From the NCBI GenBank assembly GCA_013002885.1, contig JABDLS010000058.1, forward strand, positions 62,001 to 126,000: 64,000 nt of DNA. Reading direction: 5' to 3'. Source of the DNA: Gemmatimonadota bacterium. GTDB lineage: Bacteria; Gemmatimonadota; Gemmatimonadetes; Longimicrobiales; Gaopeijiaceae. How positions within the stretch are numbered: the stretch's first letter is position 1; each line of letters opens with the position of its first letter. The notes below the pieces were generated by a model, which made no database searches, had not been told where the DNA came from, and worked only from the letters and a program-made list of their open reading frames with translations. Of this stretch, positions 27,651 through 39,710 are shown piece by piece. Both the position numbers and the translations under genes were made by a program.

Positions 27651-28802
27651 TCAGCCATCCCAGTCCGTCGTCTCCCGTGGGCGTCCGGTGAGCTCGGACA
27701 CCACGATGTCGGCGATTCGCTCCCCGGCGCGGCCGTCGCCGTAGGGATTGGCCGCAGCCATAGCGCGATCGCCGGCCAGAAAGGCCTTTGCCCGGCCGGC
27801 GATCAGCTCGGCGTCGGTCCCGACCAGCTCCGCTACGCCGGCTGCGACCCCCTCGGGCCGCTCGGTGACGTCCCGAAGGACGAGGACCGGGACGCCGAAC
27901 GTCGGGGCCTCCTCCTGGATGCCACCGGAGTCGGTCAGGACCAGATGGGCGTGGCCCAGAGCCGAAACCAGATCGAAGTAGTCCAGCGGGTCCGTCATTG
28001 TGATTCGTGGGTGCCCGGACAGCACTTCCCGGGCCGGTGCCTGGACGTTCGGGTTGGGGTGGACCGGATAGAGCACGACGACGTCGTGGTGCTCGTCGGC
28101 GATCTGTCGGACCCCCTGGAAGACGCGGCGCAGGGGCTCGCCGAAGGACTCCCGGCGGTGGGCCGTGAGGAGGATGAGCCGGGCGTCTCCTCCGAGGACG
28201 ATGTCGCGGAGGGCATCGTTGCTGATGGAGCGGTCCAAGCCGGCTACCGAGTGGAGGGCGTCGACCACGGTGTTCCCGGTCACGCGAACACGGCTCGCCG
28301 GGGCATTCTCGGCCAAGAGCAGGTCGCGGGCATGGCGGGTCGGCGCAAAGTGATGATCGGCGACGACGTCGGTCAGGCGACGTAGCACCTCTTCCGGGAA
28401 TGGGGCGGCCTTGTCGCCGGACCGGAGACCGGCTTCCACATGGCCCACGGGAATCCGCTCAAAGAAGCCCACGAGGGCGCCGGTGAAGACCGTGGCCGTG
28501 TCGCCCTGTACCAGGAGCATATCCGGGTCGAAATCGCGTACGGCTTCCCGGAGACCGTCCAGCGTCCGCTGTACGACGTCGTAGAGGGTCTGCCCCTCCT
28601 GCATTATGGCCAGGTCGTAGTGGGCCTTCATCTCGAAGGCATTGAGGACCTGATCCACCAGCTCGGTGTGCTGACCCGTGAACGCCACCCGAGTCTCCAC
28701 GTCGGCGGCGTGGCGGGCGAGGGCGGCTACCACGGGAGCCATCTTGATGGCTTCGGGCCGTGTGCCCACCACCACCAGGACCCGATGCGTGGCGATGGTC
28801 AG
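27651..28802 (-). CDS. wecB: UDP-N-acetylglucosamine 2-epimerase (non-hydrolysing)
   Basis: The product (383 residues from a CTG at 28802) interconverts UDP-GlcNAc and UDP-ManNAc, a precursor for surface polysaccharides. Motifs include VVVGTRPEAIKMAPVV at the start, GHVEAGLRSGD, LTAHRRESFG, and TDSGGIQEEAP. The track ORF begins at 29399 and adds about 200 residues of shadow of the upstream GT2. The normal N-terminus begins a few residues before VLVVVGTRPEAI. The only start there is CTG, overlapping the GT2 stop as CTGA; no ATG, GTG or TTG leaves the first strand intact. The upstream GGAG is only 3 bp away, so the start context is unusual. Confidence 0.92.
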   Translation of the reverse strand: MTIATHRVLVVVGTRPEAIKMAPVVAALARHAADVETRVAFTGQHTELVDQVLNAFEMKAHYDLAIMQEGQTLYDVVQRTLDGLREAVRDFDPDMLLVQGDTATVFTGALVGFFERIPVGHVEAGLRSGDKAAPFPEEVLRRLTDVVADHHFAPTRHARDLLLAENAPASRVRVTGNTVVDALHSVAGLDRSISNDALRDIVLGGDARLILLTAHRRESFGEPLRRVFQGVRQIADEHHDVVVLYPVHPNPNVQAPAREVLSGHPRITMTDPLDYFDLVSALGHAHLVLTDSGGIQEEAPTFGVPVLVLRDVTERPEGVAAGVAELVGTDAELIAGRAKAFLAGDRAMAAANPYGDGRAGERIADIVVSELTGRPRETTDWDG

Positions 28803-29818
28803 GATCTCCGGGCGCGGGTCGCCTCGAGCTCGTCGCGAAGCTGCGCTACCTGCTCGCTGACGAGGCCGAAGCCGACGAGCAGGAAGCCGAGGGTCTCGAG
28901 GAGCATGACGAGATAAAGGAGCGGTCGGTACCCCATCGGGGGGATGTACGGCTCGAAGCCAAGCATCGGGTGCGCGAAGCGGAGATACACGGTTGCCAGG
29001 GCAACGAGCACGCCGAGGAGCGCCAGGCCCAACCCCGTGCCGCCGAAGAGGAGGAGGGGCTTCCTGGAGAAGAGGAGAAGGAACCAAACGGAGATCAGGT
29101 CCACGACCCCCACGAGGATCCGGAGCCGACCCTCGTATTTCGGCGTCCCCGCACGTCGAGGATGAAGTTCGATATCGATCTCCGTGACGGTGGCTCCCTT
29201 GGCGTGGGCGAGCACCACGAAGAAGCGGTGCCAGTCGTGACGAAGAGGTACGCCCTCGAGAATCTCCGCCCGGAAGGCCTTCATGGAGTTGAGATCGGAG
29301 ACCGGAACGTCGAAGATCCTCCGGGAGAGCCGGTTGTAGACGGTCGACACGGTCTTCTTCCCGTACTCGCCTACCTTTCGTCCGGTAACGATGTCCCACC
29401 CCTCGTCGAGCTTCTCCAGGAAGCGCGGAATCTCATCCGGAGTGTGCTGTAGATCGGCGTCGAAGAGAACCAGATAGCGTTCGGTCGCGGCGGCGGCGGC
29501 GGTGACCATGGCCTCGGTCTTACCCCGGTTCGTCTTGTGGCGGATGACCCGGAACCGGCTCCATTCTGCTGCTTCCCGCTCTGCCAACTCGGCCGTGCCA
29601 TCGGTCGATCCGTCATCGACCAGGATGACCTCACCGTCCAAACCGTGACGATTGAAGGCCTCCAGTAGCTCGGCCACCAGAGCCGGTACGACCGGGGTCT
29701 CGTTGAAGGCCGGAACGATGACGGTGAAGTCGGTGCGGGTCGCACCTGTCGGGTGGGTCTCGGGGGGGTGCTCGGCGATCTCGGTCCCAGGGCGCGGCCC
29801 ACTCCCCTTCCCGGTCAC
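28799..29818 (-). CDS. GT2 glycosyltransferase with C-terminal membrane helices (GtrB/ArnC-like)
   Basis: The 339-residue product has a GT2 domain with LVDDGSTDGT, LFDADLQHTPDEI and the HDWHRFF region. Two membrane helices follow (about 245-275 and 295-325). This layout fits bactoprenyl-phosphate sugar transferases such as GtrB and ArnC, which put a sugar onto undecaprenyl phosphate. Together with the Dpm-like GT2 this cluster has two polyprenyl-sugar makers, probably for two sugars. It starts 4 bp after the rpoN stop, so it belongs to the same transcript. Confidence 0.88.
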   Translation of the reverse strand: MTGKGSGPRPGTEIAEHPPETHPTGATRTDFTVIVPAFNETPVVPALVAELLEAFNRHGLDGEVILVDDGSTDGTAELAEREAAEWSRFRVIRHKTNRGKTEAMVTAAAAATERYLVLFDADLQHTPDEIPRFLEKLDEGWDIVTGRKVGEYGKKTVSTVYNRLSRRIFDVPVSDLNSMKAFRAEILEGVPLRHDWHRFFVVLAHAKGATVTEIDIELHPRRAGTPKYEGRLRILVGVVDLISVWFLLLFSRKPLLLFGGTGLGLALLGVLVALATVYLRFAHPMLGFEPYIPPMGYRPLLYLVMLLETLGFLLVGFGLVSEQVAQLRDELEATRARRS

Positions 29819-29822
29819 CCTC

Positions 29823-31331
29823 CTAGACCCGCTTGCGCATCCGCGCCGTCAGGATGCCCATCTGGTCCCGGTACTTGGCCACCGTGCGTCGGGCGATCTT
29901 CACGCCGTCCTCCATGAGCCGGTCGACGATGGCCTGGTCCGTGAGTGGCTTCTTCGGGTCCTCGGCGTCGATCATGTTCTGGATCTTGTCCCGCACGCCC
30001 CGTGCCGAGATGTCTTCCCCGCTCGTGGTCGACAGGCCACTGGAGAAGAAGTACTTGAGCGAGTACACGCCCCGTGGGGTCTGCACGAACTTTTTGTTGG
30101 TGACGCGTGAGACCGTGGACTCGTGCATCTCGATATAGTCGGCGACCTCCCGAAGGGTGAGCGGCTTCAAGTACTGGACGCCCCGCTCGAAGAACTCCCT
30201 CTGCCGGTCGACGATGAAGTTCATCACCTTGAGCATGGTCTGACGCCGCTGCTCGATGGCCTGGATCATCCAGTTCGCGGAGTTCAGCTTGCTGGCGATG
30301 AACTCCTTGTTCTCGCCGGTGAAATCCCGCTTGTTCCGCGCAACCTCCCGATAGGAGCGGGAGATCCGGAGCCGAGGCAGGCTCGTGTCGTTGGCGAATA
30401 CCATGTACTCACCATCGATCTTTTCGACTATGAGGTCGGGAATGACGTAGCGAGCCGGGTCCACCGCGTACTTGAGGCCCGGCTTGGGGTCGAGCTGGCT
30501 GATGCTGTCGGCGGCGTCCTGCACCTCCTTGGGAGTGAGCCCCAACTCCTTGCCGATCTCGGACCAGTGGTGGTTGATGAGCTCGTCGAAGAACTCACCG
30601 ACGATCCGGTAGGCGACAGAGTCCTCATCGCTCCGATGGCGGAGCTGTATGAGAATCGACTCCCGCACGTCCCGGGCGGCCACACCGGGCGGATCGAAGC
30701 CCTGGATCACCTCGAGCATTCTCTCGGCCTCCACGACTTCATAGGGACGGAAGAGCACCTCGATCTCTGCGAGCTCGGCCTCCCGCTCTTCGTCGTCGGC
30801 GATCTCCCGGGACTTCTCGATGACGGTCGGGCGCACGTCGTCGAGCCACTCGTTGACCCCCGCGACGGCCTCTTCCAGCGTGCACGCCAGCATGCCAGTA
30901 TCGTCGATGTCGCCGATGAGCTCTTCGCCAAGGCGGAGTTCGCGCTCGGAGATGCTGAGCAGCCGAAGCTGGTCATTGAGATGGTCGTGGAGGTCCTGAG
31001 CCTCGACCGGTGTGGGCTCGTAGTACTCCTTGTGCTCGTACTGCTGGCGCCGCCCACCGACGTCGAAGCCGTCGAGGAGGATCTCCTCCCAGTCGACGTC
31101 ATCATCGCTCATGGGCTCGTCGGTGGAGTCCTCCTTGAGCTCGACCTCCTTCTGCTCCACCGCCTCCTGCATCTCCAGGAAGGGATTTTCCTCCATCTGC
31201 TCCTTGAGATGCTGCTCGAGGTCAAGGAGCGGCATGTACAGAAGCTCCATCGCCTGATACAGGCGAGGGTTGATCCGCATCTCCTGCCGGAGCTGCGTGC
31301 TCTGAGTGAGCTTCTGGTTGAACGAACTCAT
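29823..31331 (-). CDS. rpoN: RNA polymerase sigma-54 factor
   Basis: The 502-residue product is a full RpoN. The N-terminal LRQEMRINPRLYQAMELL region I binds activators and is Gln/Leu-rich. An acidic region II follows (to about 90). The core-binding domain is in the middle, with a helix-turn-helix (ESTVSRVTNKKFVQTPRG). The RpoN box ARRTVAKYRDQMGI near the end contacts the -24 element. It directs transcription from -24/-12 promoters with enhancer-binding ATPases. It sits beside lptB, as in many Gram-negative bacteria (kdsD-kdsC-lptCAB-rpoN). Confidence 0.96.
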   Translation of the reverse strand: MSSFNQKLTQSTQLRQEMRINPRLYQAMELLYMPLLDLEQHLKEQMEENPFLEMQEAVEQKEVELKEDSTDEPMSDDDVDWEEILLDGFDVGGRRQQYEHKEYYEPTPVEAQDLHDHLNDQLRLLSISERELRLGEELIGDIDDTGMLACTLEEAVAGVNEWLDDVRPTVIEKSREIADDEEREAELAEIEVLFRPYEVVEAERMLEVIQGFDPPGVAARDVRESILIQLRHRSDEDSVAYRIVGEFFDELINHHWSEIGKELGLTPKEVQDAADSISQLDPKPGLKYAVDPARYVIPDLIVEKIDGEYMVFANDTSLPRLRISRSYREVARNKRDFTGENKEFIASKLNSANWMIQAIEQRRQTMLKVMNFIVDRQREFFERGVQYLKPLTLREVADYIEMHESTVSRVTNKKFVQTPRGVYSLKYFFSSGLSTTSGEDISARGVRDKIQNMIDAEDPKKPLTDQAIVDRLMEDGVKIARRTVAKYRDQMGILTARMRKRV

Positions 31332-31380
31332 GCTTCCTCGGACGTAGAGCTTTCGTCACCCTCTCGGGCTGAACCCGGTC

Positions 31381-32253
31381 CTACTCCTCAATCCATCCCG
31401 GACGCTCATAGCGTCCCCTCATCCGAGCGGTAAGTGCCGGACCCAGATAGATCTCCGCAACTTCGTCGTTCCACACCAGTTCGGAAACCGTACCGCTCAC
31501 CCTGATCTTCCCCTCATACATGATGTAAGCACGATCGACGATCTCCAATGTCTGCTCCACGTTGTGATCGGAGATCACCACGCCGATACCCCTGCCCTTC
31601 AGTCCCCGGACGATCTCCTGGATGTCGTTCACCGCGATGGGATCGATGCCGGCGAAGGGCTCGTCCAGCAGCATGAACTTCGGACGCTGGACCAGGGCGC
31701 GGGTGATCTCGAGACGGCGGCGTTCTCCACCGGACAGCGCGTAGGCCTTGCTCTTCCGGAGCCCGTGGAGGCCGAGCTCGTCGAGGAGTTCCTCGAGGCG
31801 CTGCTTTTCCTCCCTCTGCGGAAGCCCGAGGGTCTCGAGGATGGCCAGCACGTTGTCCTCGACGGAGAGCTTTCTGAAGATGGACGGTTCCTGGGCCAGG
31901 TACCCCATCCCCTTCCGCGCGCGCCTGAACATCGGCGTGTCCGTCAGGTCTTCGCCGTCGAGGTGGACCGTGCCCTCATCGGGCGGAATGAGTCCCACCA
32001 TCATGTAGAAGGTCGTGGTCTTCCCCGCCCCGTTGGGCCCGAGAAGGCCGACGATCTCGCCTTGGGTGACGGAAATCTCGACGTTGTCCACCACCTTCCG
32101 GTTCCGGTAGATCTTGGTCAGTCCGTCCGCCCAGAGCCGGCTTCCGTCATCGGGAGCCTCGGGGATGTCGAGAATCGGAGCGGTCGTCGGCTCGGTGACG
32201 GCCGGTTCCGTCGCAAGATCGGGCTCCGGACCTTCGTTCATCGGCGTATCCAA
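31381..32253 (-). CDS. lptB: LPS export ABC transporter ATP-binding protein LptB
   Basis: The 290-residue product has Walker [10 protein letters not shown], signature [12 protein letters not shown], Walker [13 protein letters not shown], and a His in the switch (SDHNVEQTL). It powers extraction of lipopolysaccharide from the inner membrane with LptFG (not in this window). It has about 40 extra Pro/Glu-rich N-terminal residues compared with E. coli LptB. The start is unsure. The TTG at 32253 has AAGGAG 5 bp upstream and overlaps the lptA end by 16 bp; an ATG at 32241 overlaps it as ATGA. Confidence 0.95.
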   Translation of the reverse strand: MDTPMNEGPEPDLATEPAVTEPTTAPILDIPEAPDDGSRLWADGLTKIYRNRKVVDNVEISVTQGEIVGLLGPNGAGKTTTFYMMVGLIPPDEGTVHLDGEDLTDTPMFRRARKGMGYLAQEPSIFRKLSVEDNVLAILETLGLPQREEKQRLEELLDELGLHGLRKSKAYALSGGERRRLEITRALVQRPKFMLLDEPFAGIDPIAVNDIQEIVRGLKGRGIGVVISDHNVEQTLEIVDRAYIMYEGKIRVSGTVSELVWNDEVAEIYLGPALTARMRGRYERPGWIEE

Positions 32254-34142
32254 GGATGCTCCTTGTCCAGGCGGATCGCTCCGCCGTCATCGTTACGGTT
32301 GGGCTGTTGGCTGCGCCCGGGCTCTTCGTCCATTCGACCTTCGCTTCCCGGGTGAGCGTCAGATTCGTTCACCCAGCCCGTGTCTGGTATGGCCGCGGTG
32401 TCGCGCACGGCGGTCGTGTCCCCAGCCGCGGCGCTATCGGGAATCATGATCCGTGCGGAGTCCGCCACCGGCGACCGGCGCAGCGGTTCCATATGGACGC
32501 CTCGGGTCTGGCCGGTGACCTGCATTCCTTCCACACCGCCGGACTCGAGACGAATGCGGATCTCTTGCCCAACCACATAGTGGACTGCAGGCGGATGGGT
32601 TCCCGCCCGATAGGTCGAATCGTTGGGTGGCAGGCGGTAGAGACTCCTGGCCCGCCCCCGTGCGATGATCTCCTCGACGTCGGAGTCGTCCGCAGGATCT
32701 GGCTCGGCAAGGAACTGAGTAACGTCGGGGGCGGCCGTCAGCATCGAATCCGTCGTCACCGGCATCACCATTGAGTCCGCCACTGGCATGAACACCGAGT
32801 CCGCAACCGGCAGCAACACCGAGTCCGCAACCGGCATCACCATCGAGTCCGCAACCGGCATCAACCCCGAGTCCGCCATGGCAACCGCCGGGCCGTTAGC
32901 GATCACGGCCGAGTCGCCTGGCGCCCTCATCGGCGGCAACGGCGGCGAGCCGACAAAACGGATGACCACCGTGTCGCCCTCGAGCCAATCGGTCCGCGCG
33001 ACCTCAGGGAGCACGGCGGTGTTCAGTGAGTCCCGGGCGGTGGAAACGCTCCTCGCCGTTCCCGAAGCCACTACGCGCTGGAGCCGCTCGCCTGGCGCGG
33101 AGACCATCAGGGAATCGGCGGTGAGGACGAAGTCCTCGACGAGGGCCTCGGGACGTTGAAGATCGAGAGAATCGGGCTCCCCTTCCGCTGCAACGATCGT
33201 TGTCGCAACGAGACGGTCCAGGTCCCCATCTCTCAGGAGGACGACGATGCGCGCCGCGGTGAGGAGGACATCGGCGCCGACGAGACGCGCCTCGCGCAGG
33301 GCCCTGACTTCGCTGGCGTCGCCACCCGGGTTCGTCAAGGTGATGAATCGACCCGTCAGCTCGTACCCGGTGCCGACGACGCGGGCATCGTCCACCAGGT
33401 TCAAGCCCTCTGCGTCCTGGTCGTACTCGGCCGAGTCCGCGAAGGCGACGAGGGAGTCGCGTTCGATGACCACGTTCCTGGAAGCCGTGAAGTAGCCGGA
33501 GCCACGCAGGTAGATCTCGTCTGCCGTCACCGTGTAAGGCTCCTGTGCCACGGTATCCGGTGGCAGCGGCGCGCCGATACTGTCCACCCGTGTCGTATCC
33601 GGCAGAGGCGTGAGGACCACCGTGGGCCGCACGCCATCGGAGCCGATGGTCACCGTCATCTCCGAGACGTCGCGGAAGTCCGTCTGCAGAAGGTAGACGA
33701 GGTCACCGTCCCGGATGGACGAACCGTTCTCCCGGTCCACCACGGTCACGTCGCCCTGTGCCTGGAGCCGGCCCTCGTTCGTGAAATACTGGGCGCGGGC
33801 GGCTCGGAGTTCGCGCTCGGCCTCGACGTAGCGAACAGAGCCGAGGAGCTCCGACATGCCCCTCTGCTGATAGGCCACGGCGGAATCCGCGAAGATCTCC
33901 ACCCCGCCCGCGCACGAGAAGTAGGCACCTCCGATATAGGTCACCGTCCCGATGCCGGGGAGGGTCTGGATGAAGGTGTCGTTGCGTCCTCGATCACCGA
34001 GGACGCACCCTTCCTGAGCAGCGCCACTCGACGGCCAGGCGATCGAGAGGCCCATGAGGAGTGTGAGCCGTGTCACATTCGCGATGGTGCCGCCCGCATC
34101 CCGGGTTGGGCGGGCCAACCACGTAGCGCGTGATAGGATCAC
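32238..34142 (-). CDS. lptA: LptA/OstA-like periplasmic LPS transport protein, long form
   Basis: The 634-residue product has a signal peptide ([17 protein letters not shown]) and several OstA/LptA-type beta-jellyroll stretches, such as [50 protein letters not shown]. It is much longer than E. coli LptA (185 residues), as in other OstA-like proteins outside Proteobacteria. A tandem MPVADSVL-type repeat (24-bp DNA unit) and an acidic stretch interrupt the C-terminal part. It should bridge LPS between inner and outer membranes. The track start is a GTG at 34142; a second GTG at 34076, right before the signal peptide, is equally possible. Confidence 0.8.
   Translation of the reverse strand: MILSRATWLARPTRDAGGTIANVTRLTLLMGLSIAWPSSGAAQEGCVLGDRGRNDTFIQTLPGIGTVTYIGGAYFSCAGGVEIFADSAVAYQQRGMSELLGSVRYVEAERELRAARAQYFTNEGRLQAQGDVTVVDRENGSSIRDGDLVYLLQTDFRDVSEMTVTIGSDGVRPTVVLTPLPDTTRVDSIGAPLPPDTVAQEPYTVTADEIYLRGSGYFTASRNVVIERDSLVAFADSAEYDQDAEGLNLVDDARVVGTGYELTGRFITLTNPGGDASEVRALREARLVGADVLLTAARIVVLLRDGDLDRLVATTIVAAEGEPDSLDLQRPEALVEDFVLTADSLMVSAPGERLQRVVASGTARSVSTARDSLNTAVLPEVARTDWLEGDTVVIRFVGSPPLPPMRAPGDSAVIANGPAVAMADSGLMPVADSMVMPVADSVLLPVADSVFMPVADSMVMPVTTDSMLTAAPDVTQFLAEPDPADDSDVEEIIARGRARSLYRLPPNDSTYRAGTHPPAVHYVVGQEIRIRLESGGVEGMQVTGQTRGVHMEPLRRSPVADSARIMIPDSAAAGDTTAVRDTAAIPDTGWVNESDAHPGSEGRMDEEPGRSQQPNRNDDGGAIRLDKEHPWIRR
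32758..32877 (-). repeat. Five tandem 24-bp repeats within lptA
   Basis: Five contiguous units, for example accggcagcaacaccgagtccgca, differ from each other at a few bases. They encode an eight-residue M/L-P-V-A-D-S-x-x repeat. Units run from 32758 to 32877 with no spacers. This is a minisatellite in frame and could change copy number without breaking the gene. Confidence 0.85.
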
Positions 34143-34166
34143 GATTTCAGGGCGTCTACGATGGGT

Positions 34167-34715
34167 CTAGAAGACCCGCCGGATGCCGCCCCGAGCGTTG
34201 GCGATGCGGATGTTCTCGAAGGACATATCCGACTCGAAGGCCGTTCCACTGGTCACGGTGCCGTCTTTCATCGTCCGTACGGTCGTGGAGTCGCTCCACA
34301 CGCTTCCCAGGGCCGGATCGTAGTAGATCTCCTGACTCTCGATGGTGCTGGAATCGGCGTGGAGGAACAGGACCACATCGCCACGGGCGACCATCCGGTT
34401 GGTCTCCCGATTCCATTCCCCGGCGACGCCAGACACCGTCGCCTGCTGCCTTCCTGTCTCCTCTTCATAGAAGACGATCTCCATCTGATGGAGATTGGCC
34501 AGACCCGTCTCCTCGAAGACGTACGCCGTATCGGCCTCGACCCGGCCCTCGCGGACGCCGTTGGCGGTGATGAAGCTGACCATTCCGAACGCCACATAGT
34601 CGGACTCCATGGACTGGAGTTCGTCGTCAGCGACCGGTGTGTTCAGCTCTTCGGTACACCCGGCCGCGATCCCGGTCGCGGCCAGGAGAGTGGCGATCTT
34701 CAGATAACTGTTCAT
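34167..34715 (-). CDS. lptC: LPS export protein LptC, lipoprotein form
   Basis: The 182-residue product has a lipobox (GIAAGC20) and an LptC-like jellyroll. Strands such as GVREGRVEADTAYVFEETG, LHQMEIVFYEEETGRQQATVSGVAGEWNRETN and MVARGDVVLF match the family. Classic LptC has a transmembrane anchor; here a lipid anchor replaces it, as in several non-proteobacterial LptCs. It links LptBFG to LptA. It sits between kdsD (3 bp gap) and lptA (24 bp gap). Confidence 0.88.
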   Translation of the reverse strand: MNSYLKIATLLAATGIAAGCTEELNTPVADDELQSMESDYVAFGMVSFITANGVREGRVEADTAYVFEETGLANLHQMEIVFYEEETGRQQATVSGVAGEWNRETNRMVARGDVVLFLHADSSTIESQEIYYDPALGSVWSDSTTVRTMKDGTVTSGTAFESDMSFENIRIANARGGIRRVF

Positions 34716-34718
34716 GGG

Positions 34719-35687
34719 TCAGACGGCTCCCGCTCTCATCAGGTCGTGCAGGTGGACGACGCCTTCCAATGTCCGATCGTCTCGGACGACGGGCAGCGCC
34801 ATGATGCCATGCGCCTCCATCCTACTCGCGGCAGCCGACCCGAGTTCATTTGCGCCGGCGGTCTTCGGGTCGCGAGTCATGATCTCGGCGACATCTCGAG
34901 CGAGGAATTCGGCGTCGTGGTCCATCAGTCGAGCGAGGTCCCCGGCGGTGACGACGCCCGTGAGGCGGCCCTCGCCATCGACGATGGGCACCGTGCCTCG
35001 CTGTGCCGCCAGGGGGGCGATGACCTCTCTGACCGTCGCGCGCTCTCCGAGCGACGGAAAGTCGTCCGCCACCATGACGTCCCTGACGTAGACCGAGAGC
35101 TTCCGACCAAGAGCGCCCCCGGGGTGAAGCGCCGCGAAGTCCTCGGGCTGAAATCCCTTGAGCTGCAGGACGGTCACCGCCATGGCATCGGCCATGGCGA
35201 GGGCGGCCGTGCTCGACGACGTCGGCGCAAGATCCATGGGACAGGCCTCCTCCTCGACGGAGCAGTCCAGAACGACGGCGGCGTGGTCGGCTAGCTGACT
35301 GTGCGAGACGCCGACGAGGGCGATGATGGGTACGCTCAGCCGATTCAGGTAGTCGACCAGACCCCGCAGTTCCTCCGAATCACCGGACTTGGAGATGACG
35401 ATGGCGACATCGTCGCGGCCTACGATGCCCAGATCGCCATGGAGGGCCTCCACAGGGTGCAGGAAGATCGCTGGCGTCCCGGTGCTGGTAAGGGTACCGG
35501 CCAACTTCCGGGCGATATGGCCGCTCTTGCCAATCCCGCACGTCACCACGCGGCCGCCGGCGTCGGCGATCAAGGAGCAGGCCCGGGCAAAGTCGTCGCC
35601 GATGCGCTGCGCCAGCGCAGCCACGGCTGCTGCTTCCAACTCCAGGACGCGCCTGCCCTCCGCGATGATCGCGCCGTCGTCGGTCAC
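34719..35687 (-). CDS. kdsD: Arabinose-5-phosphate isomerase KdsD (KpsF)
   Basis: The product (322 residues from the GTG at 35687) converts ribulose-5-phosphate to arabinose-5-phosphate, the first step to Kdo. It has an N-terminal SIS domain (VVTCGIGKSGHIARKLAGTLTSTGTP and ISKSGDSEEL) and two C-terminal CBS domains (RDVMVADDFPSL and AEIMTRDPKT). The GTG overlaps the kdsC stop as GTGA. The track ORF start at 36311 includes shadow of kdsC. Confidence 0.95.
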   Translation of the reverse strand: MTDDGAIIAEGRRVLELEAAAVAALAQRIGDDFARACSLIADAGGRVVTCGIGKSGHIARKLAGTLTSTGTPAIFLHPVEALHGDLGIVGRDDVAIVISKSGDSEELRGLVDYLNRLSVPIIALVGVSHSQLADHAAVVLDCSVEEEACPMDLAPTSSSTAALAMADAMAVTVLQLKGFQPEDFAALHPGGALGRKLSVYVRDVMVADDFPSLGERATVREVIAPLAAQRGTVPIVDGEGRLTGVVTAGDLARLMDHDAEFLARDVAEIMTRDPKTAGANELGSAAASRMEAHGIMALPVVRDDRTLEGVVHLHDLMRAGAV

Positions 35688-36247
35688 GTCCGGCTCCGAT
35701 CCTCGACGTACTCGTCGACGATCCGTTCGAGATCTCCCCGTGCCTGCAGGAGGGCATCGCAGAACTCCCGAACGGCTCCCCTGCCCCCGTGGCGCGTGGA
35801 CTGCCAGTCGGCAACCCGGATGACAGGTTCCGTGGCGTTCGCGACGACCGCTTTCAGGCCCACCCGCTTCAAGACCGCCAGATCGGGTATGTCGTCGGCG
35901 ACCATGGCGACCTGGTCCCAGGCCACACCTTTTCGCTCCAGCAGCTTCTCCACGACCTTCAGCTTGTGGGCGTCGGGCTCCTGATGGCACTCCTCGACAC
36001 CGAGCTCCCGGGCCCGGATGGCGGTGGCAGCCGAGACACGCCCGGAAACGATGGCCACGTCCAGCCCACCCCACATGAGCATCTTCACCCCGAGGCCATC
36101 CTGGATGTCGAAGCGCTTGAGCTCGATGGAGCGGCCCTCGGCATCCTCCCCCATGTAGACGCCGGCGTCGGTCAGGACCCCGTCGACGTCGAGAATGACG
36201 AGCTTGACCCGCTCCGCGACGGCCGCTGGAATCGACTCCGCACTCAC
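35684..36247 (-). CDS. kdsC: Kdo-8-phosphate phosphatase KdsC
   Basis: The 187-residue product is a HAD-superfamily phosphatase with LVILDVDGVLTD (catalytic Asp pair), VAIVSGR (motif II), and MVADDIPDLAVL (motif IV). It removes the phosphate from Kdo-8-phosphate. It starts at a GTG that overlaps the kdsA stop as GTGA and ends in a GTGA with kdsD, so kdsA-C-D are translationally coupled. Confidence 0.95.
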   Translation of the reverse strand: MSAESIPAAVAERVKLVILDVDGVLTDAGVYMGEDAEGRSIELKRFDIQDGLGVKMLMWGGLDVAIVSGRVSAATAIRARELGVEECHQEPDAHKLKVVEKLLERKGVAWDQVAMVADDIPDLAVLKRVGLKAVVANATEPVIRVADWQSTRHGGRGAVREFCDALLQARGDLERIVDEYVEDRSRT

Positions 36248-37107
36248 GAGACGCCTCGGTGGGACGGTGTGCCCCCGGGCGGCACGCCCTCGCGTGGGCG
36301 CTCGGCTTCACCTGTGGCCGGGCTCTCGCTGAGGGCGGCCCGAATGCGCACGACGTCCCGGATCAGGTCTTCGAGCTCGGACAGAGGAAGCATATTCGTT
36401 CCGTCGGAAGGCGCGCTGAGGGGATCGGGATGCGTCTCGAGGAAGAGCCCCTCGCAGCCAGCGGCCACGGCGGCCCGCACCAGTGCCGGGATATGGACAG
36501 GATCGCCGCCTGATGATCCGTCGGCCCTGCCGGGGCGTTGGACCGAATGGGTGCCGTCGAACACCGTGGGGCACCCCGTGGCGTCCCTCAGCCTTCGAAA
36601 GGACCGCATGTCCACGACCAGGTCCCCATAGCCATGAATCGTACCGCGCTCCGTCACAGCGACCGGCCCGGACCCGGAGGCCTGGAGCTTCTCGACTGCA
36701 GACGCCATCTCCTCGGGGGCCATCCACTGACCCTTCTTGATGTTCACGGCCCGGCCGGTTTCGCCAGCCGCAACAAGCAGGTCCGTCTGACGGCACAGGA
36801 AGGCCGGGATCTGGATCACGTCCACGACCTCGGCAACGGGTGCAGCCTGGTGGGGTTCGTGAATGTCGGTGAGGACCGGCAGATCCGTCGCGTCCTTGAC
36901 CCTCCGCAGTAGCTCGAGTCCCGCCTCCATCCCGGGACCCCGAGGAGAGGTCAGCTTCGACCTGTTCGCCTTGTCGAACGATGCTTTGAAGATGGTCGCG
37001 ATGCCCGTCTCTTCAGCCAGTGAGGCCACCGCCTCGGCGATCCGGAGATTCAGCCCGTGGTCTTCGAGGGCGCAGGGACCGGCGATGAGGAAGAAATCTC
37101 GGAACAC
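36244..37107 (-). CDS. kdsA: Kdo-8-phosphate synthase KdsA
   Basis: The 287-residue product condenses phosphoenolpyruvate and arabinose-5-phosphate. The family pattern is clear: LIAGPCALED at the start, FKASFDKANRSK, DIHEPHQAAPVAEVVDVIQIPAFLCRQTDLL, and FDGTHSVQRPG. The second half of the barrel is complete, with a 30-residue Pro/Gly tail. It starts with GTG. It lies 42 bp downstream of pyrG. Confidence 0.96.
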   Translation of the reverse strand: MFRDFFLIAGPCALEDHGLNLRIAEAVASLAEETGIATIFKASFDKANRSKLTSPRGPGMEAGLELLRRVKDATDLPVLTDIHEPHQAAPVAEVVDVIQIPAFLCRQTDLLVAAGETGRAVNIKKGQWMAPEEMASAVEKLQASGSGPVAVTERGTIHGYGDLVVDMRSFRRLRDATGCPTVFDGTHSVQRPGRADGSSGGDPVHIPALVRAAVAAGCEGLFLETHPDPLSAPSDGTNMLPLSELEDLIRDVVRIRAALSESPATGEAERPREGVPPGGTPSHRGVS

Positions 37108-37149
37108 GTCACTGGCTCCTGTACCGGTCGGGTTGACGCGCCAAGCGCG

Positions 37150-39596
<2,447 letters not shown>

Positions 39597-39710
39597 GGCG
39601 CTTTGCCGGAGCCGGGAAGGCGGTGCGGGAATGCAAGATTCACGCGGGGAAAGCTACCGGAAACGGACGGTGAGGGTCAACTCCGCGCCACGACCTGCGG
39701 CAGGGTCTCT

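Noticed and set aside
32758-32877. Possible CRISPR array
   Set aside because: The 24-bp repeats are contiguous without spacers and encode an in-frame peptide repeat.
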